Source: Bacteroidota bacterium (GTDB lineage: Bacteria > Bacteroidota > Bacteroidia > Cytophagales > Cyclobacteriaceae). Taken from it: a stretch of 64,000 bases of DNA. Shown here in pieces: positions 61,127 through 64,000 of the stretch. The notes under the pieces were generated by a model, which saw nothing but the letters and a program-made list of their open reading frames with translations, searched no databases and had not been told where the DNA came from. The stretch is taken from contig JACPVX010000037.1 of NCBI GenBank assembly GCA_016191555.1, positions 62,001-126,000 of the forward strand. Reading direction: 5' to 3'. A program made the position numbers and the translations under genes. How positions within the stretch are numbered: position 1 is the first letter of the stretch; the number at the start of each line of letters is the position of its first letter.

Positions 61127-63199
61127 ATGTTTATAAACCGCCTACTCATAGCCCTTTGTTTAATCTCCTGTGGCGCTACTTCGCAAGTTCTTAAACCTGC
61201 AAAATGGAGTTATTCTGCTCCTAAATCGGTTCAAGTAGGACAGGAAATTGAATTGATTTTTAAAGCTACCATCGATAAAAACTGGTATTTGTATTCGTCT
61301 GAATTTGTTTGCGATGGCCCAACGCAAACTTCGTTTACTTTCACTCCTCATCCGAGCTACGAATTGGTTGGTAAATTGATTCCAATCAAACCTCTTGATA
61401 AACATGATGACATTTTTGAATGCGACCTGAAAATATTTAAAGGCACCGGAGAGTTTAGGCAAAAAGTAAAAGTGCTAAGTGCTCCGCTAAAAATCGAAGG
61501 CACTTATGAATACCAAGTTTGTACCGATTTAACCGGCCAATGTGTTCCGGGTGATGGTGAGTTTTCTTTTACCAAAATAAAGGTTATCGGCAAAAGTACC
61601 CTCGTACCGGAAAGCAAACCGGACGAGAGCGAGCAAAAACCCGAAGAAGAAAAAGTGCAAACCGAGAGCAATAATCAACCAACGTCAGCTATTGCAGTTT
61701 CATCACCTCAACAATGGCCTCCGATAACAGGTCCGGTACTAGATCCTTCATTAAAACAAGACGCCAATCAAAATCAATCTCTTTGGGGATTTTTCATTTT
61801 AGCATTTATAGCGGGTTTAGCCGCGCTACTTACTCCCTGCGTCTTCCCGATGATCCCAATGACAGTGAGTTTCTTCACGGGGCGTGGCACCAAGTTTCAA
61901 GCGCTGATTTATGGCTTATCCATTATTTTTATTTATACAATCATTGGTGCAGTACTGGCACCATTGATGGGACCTGAAACGGCCAACCATCTTTCCACCG
62001 AGTGGATTCCGAATTTGATTTTCTTCGCGGTGTTTATTGTTTTCGGATTATCTTTTCTGGGCTTGTTTGAAATTACGTTGCCTAATAGGTTTATCAACAA
62101 AGTAGATCAGCAGGCAGAAAAAGGAGGATTGGGCGGTGTATTTTTCATGGCCTTTACGCTCGTACTCGTTTCATTTTCTTGCACAGGCCCTTTGGTGGGT
62201 AGTATTCTGGTTTCATCAGCTGGTGGTGAGGTAATCAAACCGATTGTAGGCATGTTTGGATTTGCGCTAGCATTCGCTATTCCATTTACACTCTTTGCTT
62301 TTTTTCCTGGGTGGTTGAAGTCGCTTCCAAAATCCGGAGGGTGGCTCAACACCATTAAAGTTGTGTTAGGCTTTATTGAAATTGCACTCGCCTTTAAATT
62401 TTTGAGCATTGCCGATCAGGCATTTCACTGGCGCATTTTAGATCGTGAAATAAATCTGGCCATTTGGATCGTGATCACGGCATTGATTGGTATCTACCTG
62501 ATGAAAGGATTTCGTATGCCGGGCGATACAGGCAAAGATGCAGAAGATAAAACAATCAGTGTATTGCGCGTTTCAATGGCAATCGCTGTGTTTACCTTTT
62601 TGGTCTATCTTATTCCGGGCATGTGGGGTGCACCGCTGAAATCATTAGCCGGTTATCTTCCTCCAGTTTCTACCCACGACTTTGATTTGATTTCGGCCGC
62701 TAAAAAAGAGAAGGCAACAGAAATTTGTGATGCTCCCAAATTTGCTGAATTTCTGCATTTGCCGCACGGCATCAACGGTTATTTTGATTACAAGCAGGCG
62801 ATGATGTGTGCACGTCAGCAAAACAAACCACTCTTCATTGACTTCACTGGCCATGGCTGCACAAACTGTCGCGAAATGGAAGCGCGTGTGTGGAGTGACC
62901 CTCAAGTATTACAGCGATTAAAAAATGATTTTGTAGTAGTTGCCTTGTATGTCGATGATAAAACGGTGCTACCTGAAAACGAATGGTACACGTCCACCTA
63001 CGATAACAAAGTGAAGAAAACCATCGGCAAACAAAATGCGGATTTACAAATAGCCAAATTGAACAACAACGCGCAGCCGTTTTATGTAATTGTGGGTTTA
63101 GATGAACATGTATTGGTAGCTCCCAAAACATATGATCTCAAAGCTGAAAACTTCGTGAAGTTTTTAGAAAGTGGCAAGGCAAGGTTTAAAGGGCTGTGA
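61127..63199 (+). CDS. dsbD: DsbD-type thiol:disulfide interchange protein
   Basis: 690 residues from ATG 61127. Signal peptide, an N-terminal Ig-like domain with the Cys pair in CTDLTGQC, an eight-helix membrane domain with the two redox Cys (LLTPCVFPMIP and VSFSCTGPLVGS), and a C-terminal thioredoxin domain with GHGCTNC. It carries electrons from cytoplasmic thioredoxin to periplasmic disulfide proteins. The start follows from the promoter at 61075. Confidence 0.92.
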   Translation: MFINRLLIALCLISCGATSQVLKPAKWSYSAPKSVQVGQEIELIFKATIDKNWYLYSSEFVCDGPTQTSFTFTPHPSYELVGKLIPIKPLDKHDDIFECDLKIFKGTGEFRQKVKVLSAPLKIEGTYEYQVCTDLTGQCVPGDGEFSFTKIKVIGKSTLVPESKPDESEQKPEEEKVQTESNNQPTSAIAVSSPQQWPPITGPVLDPSLKQDANQNQSLWGFFILAFIAGLAALLTPCVFPMIPMTVSFFTGRGTKFQALIYGLSIIFIYTIIGAVLAPLMGPETANHLSTEWIPNLIFFAVFIVFGLSFLGLFEITLPNRFINKVDQQAEKGGLGGVFFMAFTLVLVSFSCTGPLVGSILVSSAGGEVIKPIVGMFGFALAFAIPFTLFAFFPGWLKSLPKSGGWLNTIKVVLGFIEIALAFKFLSIADQAFHWRILDREINLAIWIVITALIGIYLMKGFRMPGDTGKDAEDKTISVLRVSMAIAVFTFLVYLIPGMWGAPLKSLAGYLPPVSTHDFDLISAAKKEKATEICDAPKFAEFLHLPHGINGYFDYKQAMMCARQQNKPLFIDFTGHGCTNCREMEARVWSDPQVLQRLKNDFVVVALYVDDKTVLPENEWYTSTYDNKVKKTIGKQNADLQIAKLNNNAQPFYVIVGLDEHVLVAPKTYDLKAENFVKFLESGKARFKGL

Positions 63200-63280
63200 G
63201 AGGCTTCAGACAAAGAGATTTCGGTTGTTCTTTTTTTAGCCTTAACTTACAGTCGATTCATTGATTAATTACAAAAAACT

Positions 63281-64000
63281 GTGTCGCGCCAAAAAACACT
63301 TATTCTAGCTGCTCTTTTGTTTATAGCAGCTTTCGTTTGGTTCGCCCAAAGTCGCAACTCTTTTATTTTCTCGGGTAATCGTGTAAGTGCATCCGATTCT
63401 TCTCAGATAAAGAAAACGGAGAAAGAACCGGTAGTCTTGTACGGAATGACGGTCACCGATTTTGGTGTTATTGAAGATCATGTGAAACGCGATCAGCGTT
63501 TTTTTGATTTGTTTGATTCTGTGCATGTCCCTTCCCGCATTTTCCAACAACTCAATACGCTCTCAAAAAAAATATTCGACTTTCGAAAAATTGGGGCGAA
63601 TAAAAAATATACACTCATTCATGAGCACGATTCCGCAAAAACAGTGCGTGCCCTCATCTACGAACCCAATCCAATTGATTATGTGATTTTTCACCTCCAC
63701 GATTCATTGAAAGTAGAACTCTGCCAGCGGCAAGTCATCACTGTTGAAAAAAATGTGTCCGGCAGAATCGAATCTTCCCTATCTGAAACCATCGAGCAAC
63801 TCAATATATCGCATGAGCTCACCAACAAATTTGTCGACATTTTTGGTTGGCAGGTAGATTTTCAACGGCTGCAAAAGGGTGACCAGTTTAAGTTGATTTA
63901 TGAAGAACACCTAGTGGAAAATCAACCCATTGGTATTGGAAATATTCTGGGCATTTATTTCGAACATTTTGGTAAGGGTGAGTATGCCATTCCGTTTGAT
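63281..64000 (+). CDS. M23-type peptidoglycan peptidase, N-terminal part (3' end outside window)
   Basis: Open frame from GTG 63281 to the window edge, 240 codons. One membrane helix (about 5-22, TLILAALLFIAAFVWFA) is followed by the OapA/LysM-like N-terminal part of Csd3-type peptidases (YGMTVTDFGVIEDHVKRDQ, IGANKKYTLIHEHDS, VDIFGWQVDFQRLQKGDQFKLIYEE, IGIGNILGIYFEHFG). The zinc-binding catalytic domain would lie beyond 64000. A stop at 63266-63268 in the same frame leaves GTG as the only reasonable start. It probably cuts cross-links in peptidoglycan. Confidence 0.82.
   Translation, partial: MSRQKTLILAALLFIAAFVWFAQSRNSFIFSGNRVSASDSSQIKKTEKEPVVLYGMTVTDFGVIEDHVKRDQRFFDLFDSVHVPSRIFQQLNTLSKKIFDFRKIGANKKYTLIHEHDSAKTVRALIYEPNPIDYVIFHLHDSLKVELCQRQVITVEKNVSGRIESSLSETIEQLNISHELTNKFVDIFGWQVDFQRLQKGDQFKLIYEEHLVENQPIGIGNILGIYFEHFGKGEYAIPFD

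Noticed and set aside
1-64000. CRISPR arrays, tRNA or rRNA genes, prophage or intact insertion sequence
   Set aside because: No regularly spaced repeats, RNA gene sequences, integrase or transposase frames were seen.

Overview
This 64 kb window looks like chromosomal DNA of a Bacteroidota bacterium, most likely from the Cytophagales. The signs are moderately low GC, two large TonB-dependent receptors with an N-terminal carboxypeptidase-regulatory-like domain, many lipoproteins and secreted proteins, Bacteroidota families (DUF2911, DUF2141, DUF418, DUF2306, DUF3526 permease, membrane-anchored LytTR regulator), five short Crp/Fnr-type regulators, and promoters of the Bacteroidota form (TTG/TTTG, about 20 bases, TAnnTTTG). 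I see no rRNA, tRNA, CRISPR array, prophage or intact insertion sequence. Both ends cut genes: an ABC-2 permease at the left and an M23-type peptidase at the right.

Left part (1-24,100): a Crp regulator and an MBL hydrolase; a TonB receptor and a lipoprotein, each behind the same GCAAC-N3-GTTGC palindrome placed identically on the promoter, which suggests a metal-responsive uptake locus; a Crp/DinB pair; a HisA-like protein lacking a catalytic Asp; DUF2911, LOG, aspartyl protease/PDZ, FAD oxidoreductase, a Tat lipoprotein with a TIM barrel, rhodanese, Thr/Ser dehydratase, a gene broken by a one-base frameshift, PhoD phosphatase, TPR and WG-repeat proteins.

Middle part (24,100-34,500): TonB receptor, Crp, a membrane LytTR regulator with a LytTR-type direct repeat upstream of its promoter, then the most interesting locus. 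An ECF sigma factor has paired cysteines between its sigma2 and sigma4 regions and more cysteines in a C-terminal extension. It is the last gene of an operon NTF2-like / SDR / sigma. A 30-base element (21 of 30 positions identical in all three copies) lies 22-27 bases before three start codons: that operon, a separate SDR-like gene lacking the catalytic Tyr and Lys, and a secreted APCDD1-like protein. Its ends look like ECF -35 and -10 elements. I read this as a self-sensing sigma factor with a local regulon. A HxlR regulator with its own palindrome lies next to it.

Right part (34,500-64,000): a GAF sensor without an output domain, a PAS histidine kinase next to TetR, two copies of a TetR operator (one before tetR, one before a 51-residue lipoprotein), an operon of outer-membrane protein / periplasmic carbonic anhydrase / OsmC, a chlorite-dismutase-family gene beside Crp and an AhpD-like gene with a perfect 20-base palindrome, a Crp / DUF2141 / SDR / TetR run, GH130-like lipoprotein, two kinase-like membrane proteins without ATPase domains, mutS, small secreted proteins, a gene-free stretch with REP-like hairpins, a Gfo/Idh/MocA oxidoreductase, a large Asp-box propeller protein, a LolA-like protein, DsbD and the start of an M23 peptidase.
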